Assembly (NCBI RefSeq): GCF_005876835.1
Contig: NZ_PPSW01000030.1
Span: 79,947 to 143,946 of the forward strand
Origin: Pseudoalteromonas phenolica
Lineage (GTDB): Bacteria; Pseudomonadota; Gammaproteobacteria; Enterobacterales; Alteromonadaceae
DNA: 64,000 nucleotides
Reading direction: 5' to 3'
In this document: positions 1 to 8,142 of the stretch, piece after piece
Position numbering within the stretch: the first letter of the stretch is position 1
Layout of the letters: every line of letters begins with the position of its first letter
The notes under the pieces: generated by a model
Databases searched by the model: none
What the model saw: the letters and a program-made list of their open reading frames with translations, nothing else
What the model was told of the DNA's origin: nothing
Made by a program: the position numbers and the translations under genes

Positions 1-392
1 TCATAATCGCTAACAAACCCCTTAGAAGCACGGTTATTGTTTGAGTTTGTAGTCGGCGCTGTTGAGTAGGTATAAGAGAAAAAGCGTGCCGCATCATGGG
101 CTTTTCCTTGGTAGGTAGCCGCTTCGAACTCTAGATTACTTAAGTATTTCTTGGCCTTTTCAGTCGTCGGCTTTACTTCAGAGTCGAATAAAACGGTTAC
201 TTCACCTAATGAGCCGTCGGCTTTAACAATATAATTAACGAGCGTATAGCCTTCGTGGCGACTCAGCATAGAATCTGATTTGAATTGCGCATTATTGTTT
301 TCGATGACTTTGATTGGTGTGCTTGATTGAGCTGATACGCTAAATGCAGAGCATAAAAAAGCAGTAACAGCGCAAAGTTTGAGTGTTTTCAC
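1..392 (-). CDS. Secreted protein, possibly TonB C-terminal-like, cut by the window edge
   Basis: An open frame runs from a GTG at 392 off the left edge (about 130 residues visible). It starts with a signal peptide: basic MKTLKL, a hydrophobic stretch and an A-x-A-type site (SVSAQS). The sequence after it (EGYTLVNYIVKADGSLGEV, then about 35 residues ending in a FEAATYQGKAH-like segment) resembles the fold repeat of TonB C-terminal domains, in which a V-D/A-x-D-G turn precedes a rising strand. That resemblance is weak and the rest of the protein is outside the window. A GGGA ribosome-binding site lies 6-8 bases before the GTG, and a promoter is visible at 429-456. The product is probably periplasmic; its function is not established. 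Confidence 0.65.
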   Translation of the reverse strand, partial: MKTLKLCAVTAFLCSAFSVSAQSSTPIKVIENNNAQFKSDSMLSRHEGYTLVNYIVKADGSLGEVTVLFDSEVKPTTEKAKKYLSNLEFEAATYQGKAHDAARFFSYTYSTAPTTNSNNNRASKGFVSDY

Positions 393-428
393 AAATGAAT
401 CCCTATGTGTTTTGAACGCGAGAAAAGC

Positions 429-456
429 GTTATACCGAAAATAATAACAATGTGAA
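429..456 (-). promoter_or_regulatory. Sigma-70 promoter for the secreted protein gene
   Basis: Read on the minus strand, TTCACA (five of six matches to -35) is followed after 16 bases by TATAAC (five of six matches to -10). It ends about 36 bases before the GTG start at 392. Confidence 0.55.
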
Positions 457-469
457 TCGTATTAATACA

Positions 470-1003
470 TTATGGTTTTGCCATCTCTTGTAAAACACTT
501 TTCACAAAAGGAGATTTTGCTTTGCCGTAGTCATCTTGCACAGTCAGCCCATCAGCAATAACCCGCTGTTTTGTCGCTTCGTACTGGGCACGCGCATCTG
601 GGTTGTTGAGCATGTGCGTTTTAAAGTTAACTTGCTTTAAATGCTCCTCGCTGCCCAATTCAATAACATGTGCATGAACTTGAAAGGTTTCATTTTTAAA
701 AATAACGGCAATGTCTTTGCGAGGGCGATTTTCAGGAAATGGTTTATTACTGTGTTGATCTCTAAATCCAATACTTTTTAAATGCTCGACCGCTTCAGTT
801 AGTTGACCTGGTTTATACAAGATAGAAATATCAATAATGCCTTTGCCGGCGACTTCGAAAGAGCTGGAACCAAAGTGAAGAAACTGAAAATCTGGATGCG
901 CTAACTCTGCAATCACTGCATGCGCAACGTCTAAATAGATTACTCGCCAAGGGTTAAAACTTGCTGGTACAAGTTGGTAGGGAATAAATTTTATTTTTGA
1001 CAT
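470..1003 (-). CDS. GrpB family protein (nucleotidyltransferase-like)
   Basis: This 177-residue protein matches the GrpB/UPF0157 family. Members have a nucleotidyltransferase-like core with a HxGSTSVPG...K-IIDI signature. Here the equivalent is HFGSSSFEVAGKGIIDISIL at about residues 43-62, followed by the family's VEHLKSIGF segment and a VHAHVIELGSEEH stretch near residue 110. The biochemical substrate of the family is not established; the name comes from an early association with glutamate-rich proteins. It lies alone, about 320 bases downstream of the kinase gene, so it is probably transcribed separately. The substitution of SSSFEVAG for the usual STSVPGL is a variant of the core motif. Confidence 0.8.
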   Translation of the reverse strand: MSKIKFIPYQLVPASFNPWRVIYLDVAHAVIAELAHPDFQFLHFGSSSFEVAGKGIIDISILYKPGQLTEAVEHLKSIGFRDQHSNKPFPENRPRKDIAVIFKNETFQVHAHVIELGSEEHLKQVNFKTHMLNNPDARAQYEATKQRVIADGLTVQDDYGKAKSPFVKSVLQEMAKP

Positions 1004-1322
1004 ATATGACTCAGGTGAGTTTTGCTTTTTATATTATCTAGCTTGCTGATAATGCAGTTAAATGGCTAATAATTAGGATGAACAAAACAAAATAGTTTAG
1101 CGATTGTATCGCAACTTGTTTCTTACCACCTAAAAAAAGCATAAATCAAAATAAGCGTTGTCAATCTATCAAAAAGCAGTGGCCATTTGGCTTTTTGGGC
1201 ATCAATTTCATTGAAAAAATATGAGGTGATTAAATAAAGTTTTATTTAAAAAGGTTTTTTTAATTAACTACCATTAAGGAGTGTGATGTAAACACACGCT
1301 TCAGTCATTGCTTGATGAAACG
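1004..1322. other. Intergenic region between kinase gene and grpB-like gene
   Basis: The 319 bases hold no convincing gene. They are AT-rich and contain the hairpin at 1170-1197 plus a shorter GTGTG/CACAC repeat near 1279-1295. Together these could end transcription from the kinase operon, and the part next to 1003 must carry the promoter for the grpB-like gene. No clear -35/-10 pair was picked out. Confidence 0.5.
1170..1197. terminator. Possible terminator hairpin
   Basis: Perfect 8-base arms CAAAAAGC and GCTTTTTG flank a 12-base loop that itself contains TGGCCA. It lies downstream of the minus-strand kinase operon. There is no separate U-tract on the minus strand, so termination is uncertain. 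Confidence 0.35.
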
Positions 1323-4067
1323 TTAAATAGCAAATCTTTGTAATAACTCAATAAGATCCTCTTTGATCAGTGGCTTACTAATATATTCATCCATGCCCGC
1401 GTCAAAGCATTTTTCTTTGTCGCCGTTCATGGCGTTAGCTGTCATGGCTATGATTGGAATATATTGATTATTCTCACCTGCCTCGCGTTTTCTAATTCTT
1501 CGTGTTGCCTCGTAGCCATCCATCACGGGCATTAAGCAGTCCATCAAGACTAACTCGTAGTAGTTATCTTCATGCTCCTTTAATTTTGTTAACGCTTCTA
1601 GACCATTATTTGCAAAATCAAGTTGTTCAACGGCACCGTTTAGCATTTGTGTAACGACAATTTGGTTAATTGGCATATCTTCCACTACGAGAACATGCTT
1701 AAACAGGGTTGTTTGATCTTTAGTTTGAGTCGTAGAGCTTTGAGTAACATAGCTATCCTCGGTTTGCTCCAGCCTATGCACGATATCGAGAAGAGTGCAG
1801 GGGGTTTTACAGTATTTAACTTGTTGCACATCAGCGTGTTTAAAGTGCCCATCAATCGAGGTATTAAAAGGCAATAAGGTGACGGTATTAGCGATGTGTG
1901 AAGAGACAAAACGGTCTATATGGCGGCTATCTTCTGTTGACCAATTTAGTACATAAAAGTGGGAAGATAATTGCTCTTCCTTGAGCTTTTTAATATCTTC
2001 TTCAAGCAAAGTAATGTTTTTATGTTTATGCATGGCAATATCAAACTTACTTAAAGTTCGCTCACACGCATTTAAGAAGCTCGAATTAATGCCCACAAAG
2101 TGGAGATGTTTTGCAGTGAAACCATGGAATATAGAGTGCTGTAATTGCTGATTCTCAGAGTGTTTACTTGAGAGTGGTAAGGTGACGATAAAAGTACTAC
2201 CTAACCCTAATTTACTTTTTACGACTATTTCTCCACCTAATAACTCGCAGAGCTTACCAACTATGCTTAACCCTAAACCTGTGCCACCAAACTGTCGTGT
2301 TGTTGATGTATCAGCCTGTGAAAAATGCTCAAAAATTAAATCACATTTATCCTCAGGTATGCCTATCCCTGTATCTGATACTTGGAGCTTTATTTCTGGT
2401 GCGTGATGATCTTTTGAATATACATACTGTGCTTTGACAATAATTTCACCAGATTCTGTAAATTTGACAGCATTCCCGATTAAATTAGTGAGTATTTGCT
2501 TTATTCTGACAGAATCAGAAGAGATCTTAGGCAGAGTGATCTCATCAATATCTAAAATAAGTGCGATATTCTTTTCGTGGGTTTGCTTTGCAAATGAAGT
2601 TGCAGTCTCTTTGATTAATTTCACGACATCAAATTCATTGATATCAATTTCTAATTTGCCAGATTCAATTTTAGAAAAGTCTAAGATATCGTTAATAATT
2701 CGCATTAAAGAAAGCGCACTTCGGCTGGCGATATCAACTTGTTCAGTTTGTTCGTTGTCTAATGGAGTATTTTTTAAAGAATCTAACATACCAAGTACAC
2801 CGTTCATGGGCGTTCTTATTTCATGACTCATAGTCGCTAAAAAGTCAGCTTTGGCTTTTGAAGCATTTTCGGCTTGTTCTTTGGCTTCTTCAAGTGCCCA
2901 GTTATTAAACTCCATATCTGAGGCGTATTTAGCTAATTGCTCTTCTGAGTTTTTGAGCTCAGTGACATCTTCAATACAGGCAAATACCCCCTCAACATCT
3001 CCGTTAAGTGCAAAATCAGGAGTGTAGGTGGTGATCAGGTACTTTCTAACGCCGCCTATTGTGACATCAATTTCAAATGCAGTTTCATTGCCTTGTAAAG
3101 CATTAAATAGGTGATCTTGAATTCGGTCAAAAATATCAACGGGCAGAATCGATTTGACGGTGTTTCCTACGATTTCGTGTTCATTTAACTTAAATAACTG
3201 GCAGTAGAGTTTATTCGCAAAACGGTATTTTTGTTCGCGATCGACATAGGTCAGGAGTACGGGAACATGCTGTGTAATCCCATCAATGTAGTGACGCGTT
3301 TTTTCTAATTGCTCAGCTCTTTCTTGCGATTGCTTAATGGCTTTATTATAAGATATTGCAACCCTGGCAATGACATCCCCACCTTGTTGTTTGATTATAT
3401 CTTTAGGGATTGGTAGACCTTTTCGAATGGTAGCACCAATTTTAGTGAGGGGGCTGGTTACAAAGTAATTGAGTAGCCAAAATGACAGGCCAACCATAAT
3501 AGAAATAATGATTAAAAAGTTATACGTGAAGCTGCCTAATTGTTGGTTCAGCTTTTCTTCATGTTGAGTGGAATCTATATGTATCCAAAAGTAATAAGCG
3601 CGTAATCTCCTTATTTCGGGGTCAACGAGGTATAACCAAGACAATGCATACCAGTTTTCATCATGGTGATAAATCACCCTAACTTTGTCACTTAACTGTG
3701 ACTTATAATGCAATAACTCGTCTAGTTCTTTTTTTCCTAGTGTTTCTGAGTCAAGTAAGCTTCTTTTTTGAATAAAAAGCCTTTTAGATGCCACAATATC
3801 AAGAGACTCAGGGGCAATGATCATAATATCTTGAATGGCGCTATTGCTCGATAACGCAGCAAGCACGCGCTGTAAATTTTCTCTAGAGGCGTCGACTTCT
3901 GCAGAGATACTCATGCTGGTGATCACGTTATCCACCAAAGAATCAATAAAGCGCTCGTGTTGTAATCGATATTCGTCAGCAATAAAGCGTGTGAAAAGCA
4001 AAAAGGAGCTTATACCAAGCAAAAGCAAAGGAATGGTCGATTTAAGATAAAGCGAGTTTTTAATCAT
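1323..4067 (-). CDS. Hybrid sensor histidine kinase with PAS and receiver domains
   Basis: A 914-residue inner-membrane hybrid kinase. Visible in order: transmembrane helix about 10-28; periplasmic sensor about 30-175; second helix about 182-203; a linker; a PAS domain about 260-370; coiled coil about 370-405; HisKA with SHEIRTPMNG (phospho-accepting His415); HATPase with NLIGNAVKF (about 528-536), DTGIGIPE and GGTGLGLSI; a region about 645-770 that looks like a degenerate receiver with no obvious phosphorylatable Asp; and a canonical receiver 790-914 with phospho-acceptor Asp843 (LMDCLMPVMDG) and Lys898. Its ATG overlaps the stop of the upstream lipoprotein gene by 4 bases (ATGA), so the two are translationally coupled. 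The simplest inference is that the NMT1-like lipoprotein feeds ligand information to the periplasmic domain. The phosphotransfer partner and target are not encoded next to it. Confidence 0.93.
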   Translation of the reverse strand: MIKNSLYLKSTIPLLLLGISSFLLFTRFIADEYRLQHERFIDSLVDNVITSMSISAEVDASRENLQRVLAALSSNSAIQDIMIIAPESLDIVASKRLFIQKRSLLDSETLGKKELDELLHYKSQLSDKVRVIYHHDENWYALSWLYLVDPEIRRLRAYYFWIHIDSTQHEEKLNQQLGSFTYNFLIIISIMVGLSFWLLNYFVTSPLTKIGATIRKGLPIPKDIIKQQGGDVIARVAISYNKAIKQSQERAEQLEKTRHYIDGITQHVPVLLTYVDREQKYRFANKLYCQLFKLNEHEIVGNTVKSILPVDIFDRIQDHLFNALQGNETAFEIDVTIGGVRKYLITTYTPDFALNGDVEGVFACIEDVTELKNSEEQLAKYASDMEFNNWALEEAKEQAENASKAKADFLATMSHEIRTPMNGVLGMLDSLKNTPLDNEQTEQVDIASRSALSLMRIINDILDFSKIESGKLEIDINEFDVVKLIKETATSFAKQTHEKNIALILDIDEITLPKISSDSVRIKQILTNLIGNAVKFTESGEIIVKAQYVYSKDHHAPEIKLQVSDTGIGIPEDKCDLIFEHFSQADTSTTRQFGGTGLGLSIVGKLCELLGGEIVVKSKLGLGSTFIVTLPLSSKHSENQQLQHSIFHGFTAKHLHFVGINSSFLNACERTLSKFDIAMHKHKNITLLEEDIKKLKEEQLSSHFYVLNWSTEDSRHIDRFVSSHIANTVTLLPFNTSIDGHFKHADVQQVKYCKTPCTLLDIVHRLEQTEDSYVTQSSTTQTKDQTTLFKHVLVVEDMPINQIVVTQMLNGAVEQLDFANNGLEALTKLKEHEDNYYELVLMDCLMPVMDGYEATRRIRKREAGENNQYIPIIAMTANAMNGDKEKCFDAGMDEYISKPLIKEDLIELLQRFAI

Positions 4068-5029
4068 TTACTTTGTTCTAGTGGCTTATGAAACATGCTT
4101 GGCACAAAACCACATGGCTTATCGATTGATTTAATGCGCCATAAAGTCCCGCAGACTTGCTCTGTGACACTTTTAAGAAAGTCATGAGAAATTAACTCTG
4201 CTTGTGTATCACCTGTTTGCATCTCAAGGTTATTGAAGGCATCAGAGAAATCAGCAACCTCTAAGCCTTCTAATTTAGCCATTTTTGTCATAGCTTCATC
4301 TGGATGAGTTTGAATAAATTCATAAGACAACTGCCAAACTTGCCAGAGCTTTTCTAATGTTTCAGGGTGCTGTTTTAGGTAACTTTGTGAGATGCTGACA
4401 ATATCAACCACTTCTTGTGGGATCTTGGCACTGTCAAAAACGACATGGTAATCAGGATTCTTTAATAACTCTGTTGAAATGGGAGGGTAGGTAACAAACG
4501 CGGAAATATCTCCTTTGTTCATTTCCTTGATACCAGACATCTGCTCAACATTTTTAATTGTGACGTCATCTAAACTTAGGTTATGTTTTTGTAGCCCCCT
4601 TTGTAGCACGTAAATACCGAGTGAAGAGACCTCAGTACCAACAGTTTTCCCTTTTAAATCTGTAATACCTGTAATTGATTTGTGAGCAATAATTGCATCT
4701 CCACCTAACGAGTAATCAGTAATTAACGCAATGGTAAGCGGCCTTACTGCAAAAGATTGAATCTGAATAGCTTCAATTAAGGTGCTGGTGAGGCCATCTA
4801 CCTTGTTATTCAAATAAACTCTTTGCGTATCGGCTAAAGAGGCAACTCTAACAAGCTCAATATTAAGCCCTGTTTGTTCAAAAAAACCTTTTTCTTTTGC
4901 TAGATGAAGTACTTCATAACCCGGCCAAGGGTTTATGGCGATACGTAACGTTTGTGGTGGGTCGTTTTTGCAAGATATGAGAAAGAAAAGAGAAGCGAAG
5001 AGGATTGTCTTTTTTGAGATTAGCCACAT
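4064..5029 (-). CDS. NMT1/SsuA-like substrate-binding lipoprotein
   Basis: A 321-residue lipoprotein of the NMT1/THI5-SsuA-TauA periplasmic binding protein family. A short signal ends in lipobox LISC (Cys about 20). The opening motif RIAINPWPGYEVLHLAKEKG is typical of the family, followed by GLNIELV, SLADTQRVYLNNKVDG and a KGKTVGTEVSSLG segment near residue 130. Family members bind pyrimidine precursors, sulfonates, taurine or nitrate for ABC importers. No permease or ATPase gene is present here; the only partner is the hybrid kinase gene that starts within its stop codon. It is therefore more likely a sensory co-receptor than a transport component, which is an inference from context. Confidence 0.88.
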   Translation of the reverse strand: MWLISKKTILFASLFFLISCKNDPPQTLRIAINPWPGYEVLHLAKEKGFFEQTGLNIELVRVASLADTQRVYLNNKVDGLTSTLIEAIQIQSFAVRPLTIALITDYSLGGDAIIAHKSITGITDLKGKTVGTEVSSLGIYVLQRGLQKHNLSLDDVTIKNVEQMSGIKEMNKGDISAFVTYPPISTELLKNPDYHVVFDSAKIPQEVVDIVSISQSYLKQHPETLEKLWQVWQLSYEFIQTHPDEAMTKMAKLEGLEVADFSDAFNNLEMQTGDTQAELISHDFLKSVTEQVCGTLWRIKSIDKPCGFVPSMFHKPLEQSK

Positions 5030-5143
5030 AACTTTGGGTCGGATAGCGCAATAGTATTCCTAAGTATTGACCAATTTCTGGGTCTGGCAAGGCGAACGGA
5101 TTGACTTTTAGTTTGGAGCGGAGAATTTTAATCGCTCAAGCCG

Positions 5144-6025
5144 TTAATAATAACGACTTGTTTCGCCTGAAAATCTTCGTTCAAATTGTGAAAATTGTTC
5201 AATTAAAAAAGATTTAATTGCCATGATTTTGGCGGTTTCTTTTAAATCATAGTGATAAAGCAGCCATAAACTCCATATTGAAGGGGATGGCGTGATATTG
5301 AGGCGTCTGAGGTTTTTGTATTTAGGTTGGTCAGCTAAGCCACAAGGTAATTTGGCAATACCTAGACCTTGATCTGTTGCACTTATCAATGCTGCTAAGT
5401 TATCAAATCGAGCGATGATTTGAGTTTTGTCAAAGTGGCCTTGATACCAATCTTGATCGAACTCCAATTGCCATAGTAATAGGTTATCGACTTCTTTTGA
5501 CTGCTTTAAGTAGCTTTTGCTGGCATAGACGCCCCAATTAGATGCAAACAGTTTTTTGCCAACTAAATCAGCTTGGGTTGGCTCAGGTGTAAACCTGAGC
5601 GCGATATCCGCTTCTCTGGCATTGAGATCTTTTTGACTGGTGCCCATCATTAAATTGAGCTGAATATGTGGAAAGCAGTGATAAAATTCATCAAGTAAAG
5701 GCAGCACATAATCATGCGCCAGTTCGGGGGTCAAGGCGATGTTTACCTCTCCTTGTAAGCTTTGGTTTTGACCATCGAGTCGTCGTTCAATATGACCTTG
5801 CAAGCTTTTCAAACTTTCAATGTCAGGCAGCACTTCTCGGCCAATTTTAGTTAACTGGTAACCTTTTGGGACACGCTCAAATAGGGCGACATTGAAACGG
5901 GTTTCAAATGCTTGAATTCGCCTGGCAACCGTTGTGTGGGTTACATTGAGCTGCTTAGCTGCGGCTGACAAACTGCCGTGAGTAGCCAGTGCAAGAATAT
6001 ATTGATAATCGTCATCTAAGTTCAT
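5144..6025 (-). CDS. LysR family transcriptional regulator
   Basis: A LysR-type regulator of about 293 residues. An N-terminal winged helix-turn-helix is visible (YILALATHGSLSAAAKQLNV, then RRIQAFETRFNVALFERVPKG). The effector-binding domain follows at about 90-290, with VNIALTPELAHDYVLPLLDEF as its first strand and helix. The frame also permits a TTG six codons upstream at 6043, but the ATG at 6025 is the better start because the upstream stretch is a palindrome that looks like an operator. It is transcribed divergently from the glutathione-transferase-like gene at 6140, the classic arrangement in which a LysR protein regulates its divergent neighbour. The effector is unknown. Confidence 0.9.
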   Translation of the reverse strand: MNLDDDYQYILALATHGSLSAAAKQLNVTHTTVARRIQAFETRFNVALFERVPKGYQLTKIGREVLPDIESLKSLQGHIERRLDGQNQSLQGEVNIALTPELAHDYVLPLLDEFYHCFPHIQLNLMMGTSQKDLNAREADIALRFTPEPTQADLVGKKLFASNWGVYASKSYLKQSKEVDNLLLWQLEFDQDWYQGHFDKTQIIARFDNLAALISATDQGLGIAKLPCGLADQPKYKNLRRLNITPSPSIWSLWLLYHYDLKETAKIMAIKSFLIEQFSQFERRFSGETSRYY

Positions 6026-6026
6026 C

Positions 6027-6042
6027 TGTGCATTTTTGCACA
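6027..6042. promoter_or_regulatory. Palindromic operator candidate of the LysR regulator
   Basis: TGTGCA-TTTT-TGCACA is a perfect inverted repeat with 6-base arms. It is one base from the regulator's ATG and in the interval shared with the divergent transferase gene. LysR sites usually contain dyads within a T-N11-A frame. Binding by this protein is inferred from position only. Confidence 0.5.
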
Positions 6043-6139
6043 AAAGATATGCAAGAAGTAGTAATTTTTTTCCTCAAAAAAAGTCGTAAATTAATCCTAA
6101 ATAAACCTAAAGCTAAACGACTTATTAAAAGGATGAATT

Positions 6140-6748
6140 ATGTATACCCTCTATCATTGCCCAATTACGTGTTCTACAGCCGTGTTAATTACTTTAGAGA
6201 TTATTGGTGAGGCGCATAAAGTTGAAATTATCGACCTGTTTCAAAATGAACAATTTAGTGAACATTTCTTAGCAATTAACCCACTCGGCAAAGTGCCTGT
6301 ATTAAAAACTAAAGAGTATATTTTGACGCAAGGTGAAGCGATATTAATCCACCTATCGCAAAAACACCCTGAGGCTGCTTTGATGCCAGACTTAGCAACC
6401 ACTGAGGGCGCTGACGCACTCAAATGGTTAAACTTTGTGGCCTCAACGGTGCATGGGCATTTTTCGCGTGTGTTTCAGCCAGAGCGTATTGCCAATGAAC
6501 ATAAGGTGGTGAAAGCCAATGCCGAAGAGGAATTAGTTAAATTATTCACTTTGATTGAACAGCAACTTCAGCAACAGTCATTCTTATCGGGCAGCTTACC
6601 AACATTGGCTGATTATTACCTCGCGGTGATATTAGGGTGGGATAGAATGTTGAGCTTTGATTTAGTTGAGCGTTTTCCTGAATTAAAAGATTACAAACAG
6701 CGCTTACAGCAAGCGCAGACTAATTCACCGACATTATTATCACTCTAG
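6140..6748 (+). CDS. Glutathione S-transferase family protein
   Basis: A 202-residue cytosolic GST-fold protein. The N-terminal thioredoxin-like domain (about 1-78) has YHCPITCSTA near the glutathione site, NPLGKVPVLK around residues 48-57 (the cis-proline loop) and GEAILIHLSQ (the E-x-I/S motif that binds the glutathione gamma-glutamyl group). The all-helical C-terminal domain follows, with FLSGSLPTLADYYLAVILGW carrying the conserved N-capping Asp. The start is fixed by AAAAGGA 7 bases upstream. It faces away from a LysR regulator that probably controls it, suggesting an inducible detoxification or stress role. The substrate cannot be read from the sequence. Confidence 0.9.
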   Translation: MYTLYHCPITCSTAVLITLEIIGEAHKVEIIDLFQNEQFSEHFLAINPLGKVPVLKTKEYILTQGEAILIHLSQKHPEAALMPDLATTEGADALKWLNFVASTVHGHFSRVFQPERIANEHKVVKANAEEELVKLFTLIEQQLQQQSFLSGSLPTLADYYLAVILGWDRMLSFDLVERFPELKDYKQRLQQAQTNSPTLLSL

Positions 6749-6758
6749 TTCTGTTATA

Positions 6759-6791
6759 GCCAAGCCATTTGTTAGATTAAGGTGGCTTGGC
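6759..6791 (+). terminator. Hairpin after the GST gene
   Basis: Perfect 9-base arms GCCAAGCCA and TGGCTTGGC with a 15-base loop begin 10 bases after the GST stop. No U-tract follows, so its efficiency as a terminator is doubtful. Confidence 0.4.
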
Positions 6792-6900
6792 GACTTATTA
6801 GTTCGACAAAACCTTTCCTTCGAAAAAAAAATTCCCATAAGCTGTAATAAATTCCATCTGATATCTACTAACTAGAAAAATACAAAATGGAACGAGGTGA

Positions 6901-7389
6901 ATGGGAAGCGATTTTTATCAGCAATCAATACTGCCTTTTGCGGGGATCATCATCAAAATTTGTCGGGCATACACCCATAGCCAAGAAGATTTTGAAGACT
7001 ACTATCAAGAGGTGTGCCTACAAATTTGGCGAAGTAGAGACAATTTTAATGCTGAGTCTAAATGGTCAACATGGATTTATAAGGTGGCTTTAAATGTTTG
7101 TTTGACCCATTTAAAACAGCGTAAAAAAGGCGAGCAGCAGTTTGTGTCTGATGCTTTACCTGATGAAGTACATGACGACGCCAAGGCATTTGGCTCTGAT
7201 GATATTAACCTGCTTTATAACGCCATTAAGCATTTGTCAGAGATAGATAGAGCAGTGATCCTGCTTTATTTAGAAGAGAAATCGTACGCTGAAATTGGCG
7301 AAATTATTGGTGCAAACACAAACAGTATTGGGGTGCGCATTACGCGTATTAAAGAAAGATTAAACAAGTTTATACAAGCGCAGGAGTGA
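6901..7389 (+). CDS. ECF-type RNA polymerase sigma factor
   Basis: A 162-residue sigma-70-family protein of extracytoplasmic-function size. Region 2 spans about 10-80: EDFEDYYQEVCLQIWRS is the core-binding and -10 recognition helix pair, and WSTWIYKVALNVCLTHLK is region 2.3-2.4. Region 4 spans about 105-155: LSEIDRAVILLYLEEKSYAE, then IGEIIGANTNSIGVRITRIK as the -35 recognition helix-turn-helix. Regions 1 and 3 are absent, as expected for this class. GAGG lies only 3 bases before the ATG, an unusually tight spacing. The next gene begins 4 bases after its stop and encodes a membrane protein, so the two form an operon. The usual zinc-binding anti-sigma (HxxxCxxC) is not present. Confidence 0.92.
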   Translation: MGSDFYQQSILPFAGIIIKICRAYTHSQEDFEDYYQEVCLQIWRSRDNFNAESKWSTWIYKVALNVCLTHLKQRKKGEQQFVSDALPDEVHDDAKAFGSDDINLLYNAIKHLSEIDRAVILLYLEEKSYAEIGEIIGANTNSIGVRITRIKERLNKFIQAQE

Positions 7390-7393
7390 ACAC

Positions 7394-8041
7394 ATGAGTA
7401 AGTCTATTGAAGCAATGTGGAAACAAGGTTTTGTGAGTGAAGGTGAGCTATCAGCACCAAAAGTGAACGACTTATATAATAGGAAGTCGCAGAATATTGT
7501 AGATAAACTGCAAAATATGTTTGCAGTGAATATTAAAGCCATTGTGATTGGTGCTTTAGTCATGTTGGTGGTGATGAGTTTAATCGGTGCACCTTGGCTA
7601 GGCTTGTATATCTGTGTATTGCTAGCACCGCTTGTGCTGATAGCGAGAAAAGAGCTCATTAAATCGCATAACTTATCGAAAGGACAGAGCAGTCTAGAGT
7701 ATTTAGAAAGCTTTGATACTTGGCTTAAAAATTCAATGGATACATATTCGAAATACTACCGATTTTTTTATCCGCTGTTTTATATCGGTATGGTAACACA
7801 AGGGCTAGCGAGTAATGCAGGTGGTAAAGTGATGGCTTTGCTTTTGAAGCATTATCCGACAGAGTATGTATTTTTAGATATTCCAGGTTATGTTTGGGCG
7901 GTTATCACAGTACTGTTTTTGTTGGTCGTGCGATATTCAGAAGCTTTATACCGTTTAGACTTAGACATCATTTACGGTAGACAATTTAAAAAGCTGGAAG
8001 AATTAATCACAGATATGCGCGCTTTAAAAGCACAGCAGTAA
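7394..8041 (+). CDS. Membrane protein in operon with the ECF sigma factor
   Basis: A 215-residue protein of unknown function. The first 45 residues are cytoplasmic and polar (SIEAMWKQGF...). Two adjacent hydrophobic segments follow at about 48-68 and 70-86, then a loop with a possible amphipathic helix, then a hydrophobic stretch near 120-140 and a final helix at about 168-188. A charged C-terminal tail ends KKLEELITDMRALKAQQ. It starts 4 bases after the sigma-factor stop, so it is co-translated. Genes in this position often encode anti-sigma factors. No known anti-sigma motif is visible, so that role is a hypothesis. The strong terminator at 8115-8141 ends the operon. Confidence 0.85.
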   Translation: MSKSIEAMWKQGFVSEGELSAPKVNDLYNRKSQNIVDKLQNMFAVNIKAIVIGALVMLVVMSLIGAPWLGLYICVLLAPLVLIARKELIKSHNLSKGQSSLEYLESFDTWLKNSMDTYSKYYRFFYPLFYIGMVTQGLASNAGGKVMALLLKHYPTEYVFLDIPGYVWAVITVLFLLVVRYSEALYRLDLDIIYGRQFKKLEELITDMRALKAQQ

Positions 8042-8114
8042 TGTATTTATGATAAGTTATTTGGCATTTATTTTTTAACACTTCAATTAATCAAACTTTT
8101 CATTTAAAACGGAT

Positions 8115-8141
8115 AGCGCAGCCAGTTGGCTGCGCTTTTTT
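8115..8141 (+). terminator. Rho-independent terminator of the sigma-factor operon
   Basis: Perfect 9-base arms AGCGCAGCC and GGCTGCGCT enclose loop AGTT and are followed by a run of T. It is also close to the end of the converging gene (stop at 8143) and may work weakly in the other direction. Confidence 0.9.
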
Positions 8142-8142
8142 G

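Noticed and set aside
6025..6043. TTG start for the LysR gene at 6043
   Set aside because: The stretch is a perfect palindrome more likely to be an operator, and the ATG at 6025 gives a normal LysR N-terminus.
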